NCBI GenBank assembly: GCA_018268715.1 | Contig: JAFDVZ010000006.1 | Coordinates: 1-64,000, forward strand | DNA: 64,000 nucleotides | From: Acidobacteriota bacterium | Lineage (GTDB): Bacteria > Acidobacteriota > Terriglobia > Bryobacterales > Bryobacteraceae | Reading direction: 5' to 3' | Part shown: positions 26,369 through 35,359 of the stretch, in pieces | Position numbering within the stretch: the stretch's first letter is position 1 | Layout of the letters: each line of letters starts with the position of its first letter | The notes under the pieces: generated by a model | Databases searched by the model: none | The model's input: the letters and a program-made list of their open reading frames with translations, nothing else | What the model was told of the DNA's origin: nothing | Position numbers and translations under genes: made by a program

Positions 26369-29056
26369 TCAACGCCGCTGCTGGCCCGCCTCGAACTGGG
26401 CGATCAGGCGGCGCAACGCCTCGGCCGCGCCGGAGTCCCCTCGGCGCACCGCCACCGCCAGCCCATCGCGCGCGGCCTGGAGCCCGTCCCGCGCCCGCCC
26501 GTTCGCGCCGTAAGAGGCCGCCAGCGCGTAGAACGCCCGCGCATCCTCTCCGCCCGAAACCTTGACGGCGCGTTGACTGAATTCCAACGCCATGACGCCG
26601 TCCCGCAGCGACGCATCCGGGCCCACCGCCATCAACAGCGCGCTTTGCACCAGGGCGGGCAGATGTCCCGGCTGCGCCTGAAGCAACCGCCGCCACTCGG
26701 CCAGCGCCTCGGCCGGACGCCCCTGCATCAGCGCGATCTGGCCCAGGCTATACCGCGGCGAAGGGTCCGAGGGCTCGAGTTCCAGCGCCTTCCGGAAGTG
26801 CGCGGCCGCCTCATCCAACCGGCCGCTCTGCGCGAGCGCCGCCGCAAGATTCGTCTGAATCGCGGCATTGGTCGCGAGCAGCCGCGCGGCGGTCTCGAAA
26901 TGCGCGATCGCCTCGTCCAACCGCCCCATCTCCGACAGCCCAATCGCCATGTTGGAGTGCGTCTCGGCGTCCTGCGGCCCCTTCTCGAGCGCCGCCTCGC
27001 AATACGGCAACGCCTCGCGCGCACGACCGCCGGCCAGCGCCAGGGCGCCGCACATCCCGCTCTGCGCGAGCGTCAGCCCGGGCGCGAGCTTCAACGCCCG
27101 CTCGAACTCCGCAATCGCCTCGGGCATTTGACCGGCCCCCGCCGCCAGGCTCCCCAGGTTCGCATACGCGTCGGCGTTGCGGGGATCGAGCGTGCGCCCT
27201 CGCTCAAACTCCGCGCGCGCCTCGTCATTACGGCCCAGCCTCACCAGTTCGACGCCCAACTGGACCCGCGTGCGCGCATCGTCCGGATCCATCCGCAGCG
27301 CGCGTTCGAAAGCCGCCACGGCCTCGGCGGTCTTGCCCTTCTTCGCCAACTCGGACGCCGCGTCCACCACCCGGTAGAACTCCACCGCCGGCACATCGAT
27401 CTGCTGTAGCCCCTCCGCCGGCATATTGACGAACTCGGGCAGATTCACGGCGCGGTTGGCCGCGGTCGAATTCTCCACCAGGATCGCCGGACTGTCGTTG
27501 CCCTCCGCGTCGATATGCGTCAGAAACATCTGCGTGTACGGCGACCGGCGCTTGGAACTGAACACCAGCCAGCGCGAGTTGGGCGACCAGCTGTGCCACG
27601 AGTTCATCGGCGGTGCGTTCGACCTCAGCCGGCGCGCCACTCCGCCCTCCGCCGGTATGATCCACAACTCCCCGTCCGGCCGCATCAACTGCCCATTGCG
27701 CGCCTTCACAAATACGATCCACTTGCCGTCCGGCGACACCTTGGGAAAGCTGTTGCTCATCCCGTTCTGCGAAGCGCCGGCGATGGGCTCCGCCGTCCCG
27801 CCGCGGCCTTCGTTGAATGGAATTCGATACAGGTCGTATTGGATCCGGGTCTCGTCGGGCGAACCCGCGAACTTCGCCACCGGCGCGCCCTCCGGGTACG
27901 GATCGCGCTCGGCGGCCCGCTCGAAGATCAAGGACTTCCCGTCCGGCGTCCAGAACGCGCTGACCTGCACATAGCGCGGGTCCGACGCCCCGGGCAGCGG
28001 CTCCAGCCGTCCGCTGTCGCGGTTATACCAGGCGAGCACGCCGCGAGTCAGATAGAACACCTGCAGAAAGCGGTAATCGGCGAAATTGGCCGTATAGTAG
28101 CCGCTCGAGTTATGCATCCCCGCATAGGGCGCAACGCCCGCTTCCACCGGGTTGATCGTGGTGACTACATACCGCCCATCGGGCGAAACCTGGCTCATGA
28201 ACCCGACGCGGATCGGCGAGGCCAGCTTGCCCCGCACCGACCGCCACTCGATCATGTCCTGGTTGCGAATCTCCATCCGCGGACGCACTGCCGCCAGCGT
28301 ATAAAGCCCCTTGTCGTTCTGCGGACCGTCCAGGTCCATGCCCAACGTCTTGCCGTCGCTCGTAAACGAGTGGCAATTGGCGCACGTAGGCATGCCCGTA
28401 AGCACTACACGGCTGCGAGTCGAACTCAGGTCGCGCACGCGCCAGGCGATCCGTGGGATGGCGCTGGCGGCGAGCGGCTTGATCACGCCCTGCTCGGTCT
28501 CGGTCGGCATCAGCGGCACATCGCGGTAGAACACCGGCGCGCCCACCGCGTCGGCCGAGGTGTGGATCTCGACGCTACCCTTCGACACCGGCTGCCCGCC
28601 GTTCCCCACAAAGCCCTGGAACTGAACCCGCACAGCCCTCGCCACCGAGTGGCTCTTGATGGCCTGCCACGCCACGGCGTCGGGCCGCCACGTATGCCCA
28701 ACGGCCTGCTCCGGGGTGAGCTTGGGCGGCGCGTTGGTGCCGGAAACCACCGCCGGATCGATCTCGCCGATCTCCATGCGCTCGCCGCGCGCCTGAAACA
28801 CCAGCGGCTTGGCGCCGTCGGCGAACTCCACCTCAACTCGCCAGCGCGTCGCGGCGCTCCCGTCGCGCCATTCAAACTGCGGCGGCGGAAACTCCGGCGG
28901 AAAGACCGAATCCTGCGCCGGATAGTCCACCACGATGCGCCCGGCCGTCTTCGCCGCGGCGTCTTCGTGCTGGGCGCTACTGACAAACCCCGCCCCCAGA
29001 GCGCCCGCCAGCAGCAGCGCACACCCAGTAGCGGTAGGGACTTGGCGGCTCTTCAC
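26369..29056 (-). CDS. Secreted PD40-propeller/TPR protein with one c-type heme site
   Basis: The protein has 895 aa from a GTG at 29056 just before a signal peptide (CALLLAGALGAGFVSSAQ); an in-frame GTG at 29140 is also possible. Order: Ig/beta domain (about 40-200); one CxxCH heme site CANCH (225-229) in the phrase CANCHSFTSDGKTLGMD; TolB-like PD40 repeats (VSPDGRYVV, WTPDGKSLIFE, VSPDGKWIVF, WSPNSRWLVFSS); then about nine TPR units (about 560-880). The fusion of a monoheme site, a propeller and TPRs suggests a periplasmic or surface protein. Its role is unknown. It lies 89 bp downstream of a secreted metalloprotease gene on the same strand. Confidence 0.75.
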   Translation of the reverse strand: MKSRQVPTATGCALLLAGALGAGFVSSAQHEDAAAKTAGRIVVDYPAQDSVFPPEFPPPQFEWRDGSAATRWRVEVEFADGAKPLVFQARGERMEIGEIDPAVVSGTNAPPKLTPEQAVGHTWRPDAVAWQAIKSHSVARAVRVQFQGFVGNGGQPVSKGSVEIHTSADAVGAPVFYRDVPLMPTETEQGVIKPLAASAIPRIAWRVRDLSSTRSRVVLTGMPTCANCHSFTSDGKTLGMDLDGPQNDKGLYTLAAVRPRMEIRNQDMIEWRSVRGKLASPIRVGFMSQVSPDGRYVVTTINPVEAGVAPYAGMHNSSGYYTANFADYRFLQVFYLTRGVLAWYNRDSGRLEPLPGASDPRYVQVSAFWTPDGKSLIFERAAERDPYPEGAPVAKFAGSPDETRIQYDLYRIPFNEGRGGTAEPIAGASQNGMSNSFPKVSPDGKWIVFVKARNGQLMRPDGELWIIPAEGGVARRLRSNAPPMNSWHSWSPNSRWLVFSSKRRSPYTQMFLTHIDAEGNDSPAILVENSTAANRAVNLPEFVNMPAEGLQQIDVPAVEFYRVVDAASELAKKGKTAEAVAAFERALRMDPDDARTRVQLGVELVRLGRNDEARAEFERGRTLDPRNADAYANLGSLAAGAGQMPEAIAEFERALKLAPGLTLAQSGMCGALALAGGRAREALPYCEAALEKGPQDAETHSNMAIGLSEMGRLDEAIAHFETAARLLATNAAIQTNLAAALAQSGRLDEAAAHFRKALELEPSDPSPRYSLGQIALMQGRPAEALAEWRRLLQAQPGHLPALVQSALLMAVGPDASLRDGVMALEFSQRAVKVSGGEDARAFYALAASYGANGRARDGLQAARDGLAVAVRRGDSGAAEALRRLIAQFEAGQQRR

Positions 29057-29145
29057 CAGAATCCCATTATCGACTCCCGGCCGCGCACATTCCACACCGC
29101 GCGCCAGGCAGGCGGAGCCCGCGGGCCCCGCCCCCAACACAATGA

Positions 29146-32100
29146 CTACGGCCGAACGGTCACATAGGCCATGTTGCTAGCCTTCCCGTTCACCGTAATC
29201 ACCAGCGGCTCATCGCCCGCCGCCACCGCCGGCACAACCAGGTTCACCTGCGCGAGCCCGATCCACCCCGGCGCCAACCCGGCGAACAGCACCTGCGCGT
29301 CCTTCCCGCCGATGGTCGCCGTCACCGTCCCCTGCACCCGCGAAAGCGCCGTGGATGAGGCGGGCGACCCGCTCACCGGAGGATTATCCACCGCCCCCGG
29401 CCCCGTCAGGTACACCACCAGCGCCGAGCCCACCTTCGCCGGAGCATTCCCCGCATTCAGCTTCCCATCGTCGTTATTCACCGCGATGGCCCGCTGATCC
29501 CCGTACCCGAAGATCCCCGGCCCCGCCGCGACCACGTTGAACGTCAGCGCCGGCCCCTGCGTCCCATCCCGGACGATGGCAGCCGTAGCGCTCCCCACCG
29601 CCGTATCGAACGGCAGTTGGATATTGATCTGTCCCGGACTCACATAATAAATAGGTGCCGCCACCGTCCCGTTGATCAACACCCGGACCCCGCCCAGCGT
29701 CGTGGGCAGCGGAACCGTGCTCGCCGAAACCACCGAACCCGCCAGGTTCGACCCGAAGATCGCCACAATCGCCCCCGGCGCGACGCTCGTCGAGGCGAAA
29801 CTGGCGCCGTTGGTGACGCCATTGGCCGTAATCGAGGCCTGCACCTTGCCGGCCAGCGCGAAGCTACCCGTCTTGCAGACCTTCACCGCAATCTGCCCCG
29901 TCTTGCTCCGATCGTACGCCGACGCGGGCGAGCACTCCGTCGCCGCATCCACCCAGGCGCTGGTCGCCGAATTCCAGCGATAGAGCGCGAGCGAAGCGCC
30001 GTCGGCCGGCCCCGTGTAGGCCACCGTCACCGTCAAACCGCCCGCCACCGTCGTCACCGGATTCCACACACCCACCTGGTCCTCGGTCTCGACGATCAGG
30101 TCGAAATTCGCCCCGGCGAACATCGTCCCGGCCGGCGCCGCGGCATTGGCGGGCGAAGCGGTCGTATTGATCTCCACGGAGACGGGCTTGGTGAACGACC
30201 CGGCCGCCGCCTGCACCGACACCGTCTGGCCGGCATACGTCGAACTCGCCGCCACCGGCGAAGTCGCCGGCGTGGCCACATAACCGGTGGCGCGTCCGCC
30301 CACGCGAATCGTCACCGTGCGCGCCGTCGTCAACCCGGCGCTATTGGTCGCCGTCAGCGTCACCCGATGCTCGCCCGCCGCCAGATTTTCGAGTTGCAGC
30401 GTAGCGCCGGTCCCCAACTTGCCCGCGATGCTCGACGTCCACACCAGGTTGGCGTCCGGCGTCCATCCATCCTGCACATCGTACGCCTCGGCCTCGAACG
30501 TCACCTCATCGTCGCCCTCGTAACTCGACCCATCCGCGGGACTCAAAATCGAAACCTCCGGCCGCTTGTAAGGAACCGCGAACTGCGCGCTCTGCCCGAC
30601 GCCGCTGCGCACCCCGTCGTTCCCGGTCACAAGGATCACGCCGTTCTTCGACCCCGGCAGAGTGCTGAAGTCCACCGTCAGCGACGTCGCCGAAATGTTG
30701 TTCGCCAGCAGGTGCGTCTCCCCCTCCGGATCCGACGGATCCGGGACATACTCGACGTCGTAGGTCAACTTATCGCCGTCCGCGTCCGCGCCGAACCAGG
30801 ACAACGTAGCGGAGCCCACCTGCGTCGTGCCCGTACTGGCCGGCGTCACCGCCGTCACCTTGGGATCATTGGCGCTGACCGCGATCTCCTTCAGCACCGT
30901 GGTCCCCTTCAGCACCTGGAACTTCACCGTCCCCGCCGGAAACGCAATCGCGCCCTCAAACGGCGCCCAGGTCTGCGTGCGCGGCGGATTCGTCAATACG
31001 AAGAAGGAGACATCGAAGCCCTGCGAGGCAAGCGTCGCGCCGTTCTTATCCAGCGCCTTCACCGAATACACCCCGGTCGAAGCGGGAATCGTAACATCGG
31101 TCACAAACGTATTCCACGGCTGCAGCTTGACGTTGCCGCTCGCGTCCACCACCCCGCCGAACTCCACCACCGTGGCCGACGCCCCGCGCACCACGGCCTT
31201 GGCGGCCGCCGCCGGGGATAGCTGCGTGAACAGGTGCTGATAGGCGTCCGGCGTGGTCCAGAACTGCACTTGCCGCCCGCCCGTTCCCATATAGCAGGCC
31301 ATATCCGGCAGCGCCCCACGACCCTCGATCTCATACGGGCTCGCCGCGGCCGGAATCAGCGGCGCGGAAATTCCGGGATACGCCGTACGCCCCGCCGTGC
31401 AAGCCGCCGCCTTCGACGGATCGTTGAAATCCTTGCCCGTGAATCCATTCGGAGCGGGGTTGATGGCGCAATTCAGGCTGCCATCCTGGTAGGTGTCGCC
31501 CAGCCCAAACGTATGCCCGATCTCGTGCGCCACAGTGGCCGCCGCGTCGTTATCGGTCGCGACCACGATATTGGTGGGCCGACCCATCGTGAACCCGGCC
31601 AGCGACCCCAACTGCGCATCTTTCGGATTCTGTCCGATAAAGCCGACGATCAGGTCGTAACAGCCCGGCGCCCGCGAATTCGCCGCGCACTCCTTCGGCT
31701 GCAAATCGGTCAACGCCTGCCAAACCGCCGCGCGCCCCTCCTCGGTGTCCATATCGATGGCGCTGGCGTCATACTCTTCCCGAAGGTCCCACGTCACCCC
31801 ATCGTCGGCCACCGGGTAGACATTCCGGGTGAACCGCCAGGTGTTCTTCCAGGAATCGTCCGGAACCGTCACCACCTTGCCGCTGAAGGTCGTCTTCACC
31901 GGCCGCGCCAGGATCCGCAGCTTTTGCCGTTCCACGAAGGCGTACGTCGTCCCCTCGGTGTTCTTGCTGACCCCGTTCACCGTGGCCTCGAACCAATAGG
32001 AGCCGGCCGCCCAATTGCCGCACGCCTCCCGGCTGGGACACACAAAGTCCACAATCTTCGTCGGCCGGTCGTAGTTCTTGGCCTGAATGGTGGCCACGTC

Positions 32101-32352
32101 CTGCCCGTCGCGCCGGATCAGCACCTTCGTCTGGTCCCCGGCGACGGTCGCCTCCGATGACAGGAAGGCGCGAATCACGGTGGATTTCCCGGCCACGAAA
32201 CTGGCCGCCCCGTTCAACTGCTTGCCCAGGGCCTGGTTGATTTCAATGGAGTCGATGGAAACGCTCTGTCCCAGTGCGTTCCCGAAAGTGAAGCAGCATA
32301 AAGTAGCGAGAACAAGGCCTCGCGGCAAAGTTACAACGGCGCCGTTGATCAT
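29146..32352 (-). CDS. Secreted zinc metalloprotease with Ig-like repeats and TIGR03437 C-terminus
   Basis: The protein has 1068 aa from the ATG at 32352, which precedes a signal peptide (LVLATLCCFTFGNALGQ); no clear ribosome site is seen. The zinc motif HEIGHTFGLGD (276-286) with a preceding ATVA is of the metzincin type (HExxHxxGxxD). Two or three Ig/PKD-like domains follow (about 500-740), then a ZU5-like region, and the last about 230 residues have the TIGR03437 pattern (VTNGASFASTSVAPGAIVAI, APIYYVSPGQINIQLPF, LVVYLTGPGAVDN, QVLFAGLAPGWIGLAQVN). That domain is a marker of Solibacter-type acidobacteria. It is likely a surface or released protease. Confidence 0.85.
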   Translation of the reverse strand: MINGAVVTLPRGLVLATLCCFTFGNALGQSVSIDSIEINQALGKQLNGAASFVAGKSTVIRAFLSSEATVAGDQTKVLIRRDGQDVATIQAKNYDRPTKIVDFVCPSREACGNWAAGSYWFEATVNGVSKNTEGTTYAFVERQKLRILARPVKTTFSGKVVTVPDDSWKNTWRFTRNVYPVADDGVTWDLREEYDASAIDMDTEEGRAAVWQALTDLQPKECAANSRAPGCYDLIVGFIGQNPKDAQLGSLAGFTMGRPTNIVVATDNDAAATVAHEIGHTFGLGDTYQDGSLNCAINPAPNGFTGKDFNDPSKAAACTAGRTAYPGISAPLIPAAASPYEIEGRGALPDMACYMGTGGRQVQFWTTPDAYQHLFTQLSPAAAAKAVVRGASATVVEFGGVVDASGNVKLQPWNTFVTDVTIPASTGVYSVKALDKNGATLASQGFDVSFFVLTNPPRTQTWAPFEGAIAFPAGTVKFQVLKGTTVLKEIAVSANDPKVTAVTPASTGTTQVGSATLSWFGADADGDKLTYDVEYVPDPSDPEGETHLLANNISATSLTVDFSTLPGSKNGVILVTGNDGVRSGVGQSAQFAVPYKRPEVSILSPADGSSYEGDDEVTFEAEAYDVQDGWTPDANLVWTSSIAGKLGTGATLQLENLAAGEHRVTLTATNSAGLTTARTVTIRVGGRATGYVATPATSPVAASSTYAGQTVSVQAAAGSFTKPVSVEINTTASPANAAAPAGTMFAGANFDLIVETEDQVGVWNPVTTVAGGLTVTVAYTGPADGASLALYRWNSATSAWVDAATECSPASAYDRSKTGQIAVKVCKTGSFALAGKVQASITANGVTNGASFASTSVAPGAIVAIFGSNLAGSVVSASTVPLPTTLGGVRVLINGTVAAPIYYVSPGQINIQLPFDTAVGSATAAIVRDGTQGPALTFNVVAAGPGIFGYGDQRAIAVNNDDGKLNAGNAPAKVGSALVVYLTGPGAVDNPPVSGSPASSTALSRVQGTVTATIGGKDAQVLFAGLAPGWIGLAQVNLVVPAVAAGDEPLVITVNGKASNMAYVTVRP

Positions 32353-32583
32353 TATTTTGGATGTTGTGAATTTCCCAGTGCAGGCGGTGCTGCGATCTGG
32401 TCGATTGTACCGCACAACCGCATTCGAGCCCCCCTATCCCCACCGCTCCGGCGGGAGAGCCGTCCATAATCCCGCTTATGGACCCATTAACAACAGAATC
32501 AGCTCCGATCCTCTCAAATGAGGCCATATAACCTTGCAATATCTGTGGCGCCTTCCTCGCCCCCGGCAGTATGTTGGAACGTT

Positions 32584-34200
32584 ATGGACAGCTACGTCCG
32601 CGGTCCCGAGACGCCGGTTCTCGAACAGACCATCGAGCAAACCTTCACCAGGACCGTCCGCAAGTTTCCCGACGTCGACGCCCTCATCAGCCGCCATCAG
32701 AACATCCGTCTCACCTGGGCCGGCCTCGACCGCGAGGTGGAAAGGACCGCCCGCGGCCTGGCGGGCCTGGGCCTTGCGCGCGGCAGCCGCGTCGGCATCT
32801 GGTCGCCGAACTGCGCCGAATGGTCCTACCTGCACTACGCTTCATCGCGCGCCGGCGTCGTGCTCGTCAACATCAATCCCGCCTACCGCGCCCACGAGCT
32901 CGAATACGTTCTGCGCAAATCGCGCATCGAAGCGATTTTCCTGCCCGAGGCCGACGATCGCGCCCCCTATCGCGAGATCCTCGACCGCGCCGTCCACGGC
33001 CAGGACCTGCCTCTCAAACACTCCATCTACCTGGGCACGGACTCCTGGTCCCGCTTCATCGACGACGGCCGCGACATCCCGTCTTTTGAAGCCAGCCCCA
33101 ACGACGTCGCCAACATTCAGTACACCTCCGGAACCACCGGCAACCCGAAGGGCGTGCTGCTCACCCACCGCAACGTCGTCAACAACGGCCAGTGCCTGGC
33201 GGCGCTGCTCGGCGCCACCGAGCGCGACCGCATCTGCGTCCCCGTCCCCCTCTACCACTGCTTCGGCTGCGTCATCGGCGCCATGGTGTCGATCAATAGC
33301 GGGGCGGCCATGGTCTACCCGGGCGCGCGCTTCCACGCCCTGCCCACGATGCAGGCCATTCATGAGGAGCGTTGCACGCTCGTTTACGGCGTCCCCACGA
33401 TGTTCATCGCCCAGTTGAACCACGCCGAGTTCGCCAACTTCGATTTCTCGAGCCTGCGCGGCGGCATCATGGCGGGCGCCCCCTGCCCGGTGGAGATCAT
33501 GAAGCGCGTCATCCGGGAGATGAACTGCGGCCAGCTCACCATCGTCTATGGGCAGACCGAGAGTTCGCCCGTCATCACCGGCTCGACGGCCGACGACACC
33601 CTGGACCACCGCTGCAACACGGTAGGCTGCGTCTTTCCGAACACGGAGATCAAGCTGATCGGGCGCGAATCGCTCGCCACGGTCCCGCGCGGCGAAGTGG
33701 GCGAAATCTGCGCGCGCGGCTACGCCATCATGAAGGGCTATGACGACGACCCGGTCGCGACGGCCGAAGCGGTCGACGGGGAAGGCTGGCTCCACACGGG
33801 CGACCTGGCCGTAATGCTCCCCGACGGGTACTTTCACCTGACCGGCCGGAAGAAGGACATGATCATCCGCGGCGGGGAGAACGTCTACCCGAAGGAGATC
33901 GAGAGTTTCATCCATCAACACCCGAAGGTGGCGAACGTGGAAGTGGTCGGCGTGCCCGACATGAAGCTCGGCGAGGCGGTAGCGGCCTGGATCATCCCGC
34001 GCCCCGGCTGCGAGCTCACCGAGCAGGAAATCCGCGATTTCTGCCAAGGCTCGATTGCGCATTTCAAAATCCCGCACTACATCCGCTTCGTCGACTCGTT
34101 CCCGACCACAGTCACCGGAAAGACGCAGAAATACATCATCCGCCAGCAGGAGATCGAATTCCGAGGCCTTCGGGAAGCCGCCCAACTCGTGACCGCCTGA
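32584..34200 (+). CDS. Acyl-CoA synthetase (AMP-forming, FadD-like)
   Basis: The protein has 538 aa from the ATG at 32584, which fits the family N-terminus better than an upstream in-frame ATG. ANL-superfamily motifs are complete: ATP loop YTSGTTGNPKGVLLTH, YGQTESSPV, GWLHTGD, GRKKDMIIRGGENVYPKEIE and the C-terminal lysine region TGKTQK. It activates a carboxylic acid, probably a medium- or long-chain fatty acid, to the acyl-CoA through an acyl-adenylate. No beta-oxidation genes are adjacent. The long repeat array begins 17 bp after its stop. Confidence 0.9.
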   Translation: MDSYVRGPETPVLEQTIEQTFTRTVRKFPDVDALISRHQNIRLTWAGLDREVERTARGLAGLGLARGSRVGIWSPNCAEWSYLHYASSRAGVVLVNINPAYRAHELEYVLRKSRIEAIFLPEADDRAPYREILDRAVHGQDLPLKHSIYLGTDSWSRFIDDGRDIPSFEASPNDVANIQYTSGTTGNPKGVLLTHRNVVNNGQCLAALLGATERDRICVPVPLYHCFGCVIGAMVSINSGAAMVYPGARFHALPTMQAIHEERCTLVYGVPTMFIAQLNHAEFANFDFSSLRGGIMAGAPCPVEIMKRVIREMNCGQLTIVYGQTESSPVITGSTADDTLDHRCNTVGCVFPNTEIKLIGRESLATVPRGEVGEICARGYAIMKGYDDDPVATAEAVDGEGWLHTGDLAVMLPDGYFHLTGRKKDMIIRGGENVYPKEIESFIHQHPKVANVEVVGVPDMKLGEAVAAWIIPRPGCELTEQEIRDFCQGSIAHFKIPHYIRFVDSFPTTVTGKTQKYIIRQQEIEFRGLREAAQLVTA

Positions 34201-34216
34201 TCTGCGTCGCCAAATC

Positions 34217-34860
34217 CCCCCGGCGCCGGGCAACATCCGGGGAGCGACCCCCAGCGCTGGACCGCCGGCCTCCGGAATCCACCGCCAGTAGCACCGACGA
34301 CGCCCCCCAGTCGCCGAGCAAGATCCCCCTTGGACTCACGCCAACGGTCCCAGGCTCCGGGACGCCGCCCCAGGAATCCACGGCCAGTAGCAGCCACGAA
34401 GCCCCCCAGCGCCGGGCAGCATCCCCCCTGGGTTCCCGACCAGGGCCAAGGCCTACGGGGAGCCGCCCCCAGCGCTGGAACCCCGCCCCCCGGAATCCAC
34501 CGCCAGTAGCAGGGACGAAACCCCAGCGCCGGGCAAAGTCCCCCTTGGACTCCCGCCCACGGTCCCAGGCCCCTCCGCTCCGGCCCAGCTCTGGACCGCC
34601 GGCCCCCGGAATCCACGGCCAGTAGCAGCGACGAAGCCCCCAGCGCCGGGCAAAGTCCCCCTTGGACTCCCGCCCACGGTCCCAGGCCCCTCGGCGCCGG
34701 CCCAGCGCTGGACCGCCCGCCCCAGGAATCCACGGCAAGTCGCAGCGACGAGCCCCCAGCGCCGGGCAACATCCTCCTGGATTCCCGACCACGGTCCGTG
34801 GCCGCCGGCCCCCAGGGTCCGCGTCACGTAGCAGCGACAAACCACGCCGTGGGCCGTCGC
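34217..34860. repeat. Array of about 117-bp GC-rich imperfect tandem repeats
   Basis: GAATCCAC landmarks fall at 34275, 34374, 34493, 34609 and 34726, giving units of 99, 119, 116 and 117 bp plus partial units at both ends (34217-34274; 34726-34860). The 34493 and 34609 units are nearly identical; the outer ones are more diverged. Each unit carries CCAGTAGCAG, CCAGCGCCGGGCAA, CCTTGGACTCCC, CACGGTCCCAGG and, at its end, the palindrome CCAGCGCTGG (34251-34260, 34469-34478, 34702-34711; mutated at 34585-34594). Unit lengths are not all multiples of three, so open frames across it are by-products of high GC. There are no spacers, so it is not CRISPR. The remaining gap, 34861-34969, holds nothing recognised. 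Confidence 0.88.
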
Positions 34861-34969
34861 AACCCTTTGGACAGCGGCGCCCCCTCACCTCCGCCAGGGC
34901 CTGCTGGAGCTAGGATTGCTCCGAGAACCCTAGCGGCCTCCCCGTCCACGGCCGATTCATACCCAAGGA

Positions 34970-35302
34970 ATGAGCGAATCGATGGCTAATCCGACTTCTG
35001 ACCCCATCCTGTTTCAATCCAGCTTGATGCTGCTGAACGCCGCCCTCGAAAGCGCGGGCCCGCCGACGCCCGGCGCCATTCGGACCGTCGCCGACGTCTG
35101 CGCCACCGCCTCCGGCGAACTCCTCCGGCTCGCCGACACCGCCTCCACGGGCGCGCCGGCCAGCTCCGCCGCCTGGGGTCCCAGCCCGGACGCCGGCCAC
35201 CTCGGCAACCTCGCCTCCGGCATCGGCCCAGCCCCCTCGGAAGCCTCTGTCGAGCAACCCGTCTACGTCCGGAAGCGTCGCGACCCGTCGGCGCCGCGCT
35301 GA
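34970..35302 (+). CDS. Small hypothetical protein
   Basis: The 110-aa frame from ATG at 34970 (a second ATG at 34982) has AAGGA just upstream, at a poor distance. The N-terminal half (SSLMLLNAALESAG, IRTVADVCATASGELLRLADTAS) could form amphipathic helices, and the C-terminal half is Ala/Gly/Pro-rich with a basic end (YVRKRRDPSAPR). No family is recognised. It lies between the repeat array and the peptidase gene on the same strand as both neighbours. A reverse-strand frame covers the same DNA, so coding status is uncertain. Confidence 0.4.
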   Translation: MSESMANPTSDPILFQSSLMLLNAALESAGPPTPGAIRTVADVCATASGELLRLADTASTGAPASSAAWGPSPDAGHLGNLASGIGPAPSEASVEQPVYVRKRRDPSAPR

Positions 35303-35359
35303 CGCGCGCGATAGCGGCTCCGAGGGATCAACTCCACAGTAGAATGGTGATATCCCTCC

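Noticed and set aside
34217-34860. A CRISPR array.
   Set aside because: Units are contiguous and about 117 bp long with no unique spacers, and no cas gene is near.
34077-34888. Overlapping minus-strand frames across the 117-bp repeat array, reading repeats such as RRGAWDRGRESKGD.
   Set aside because: Unit lengths of 99, 119, 116 and 117 bp shift the frame, so no one repeat protein is encoded. There is no matching start site.
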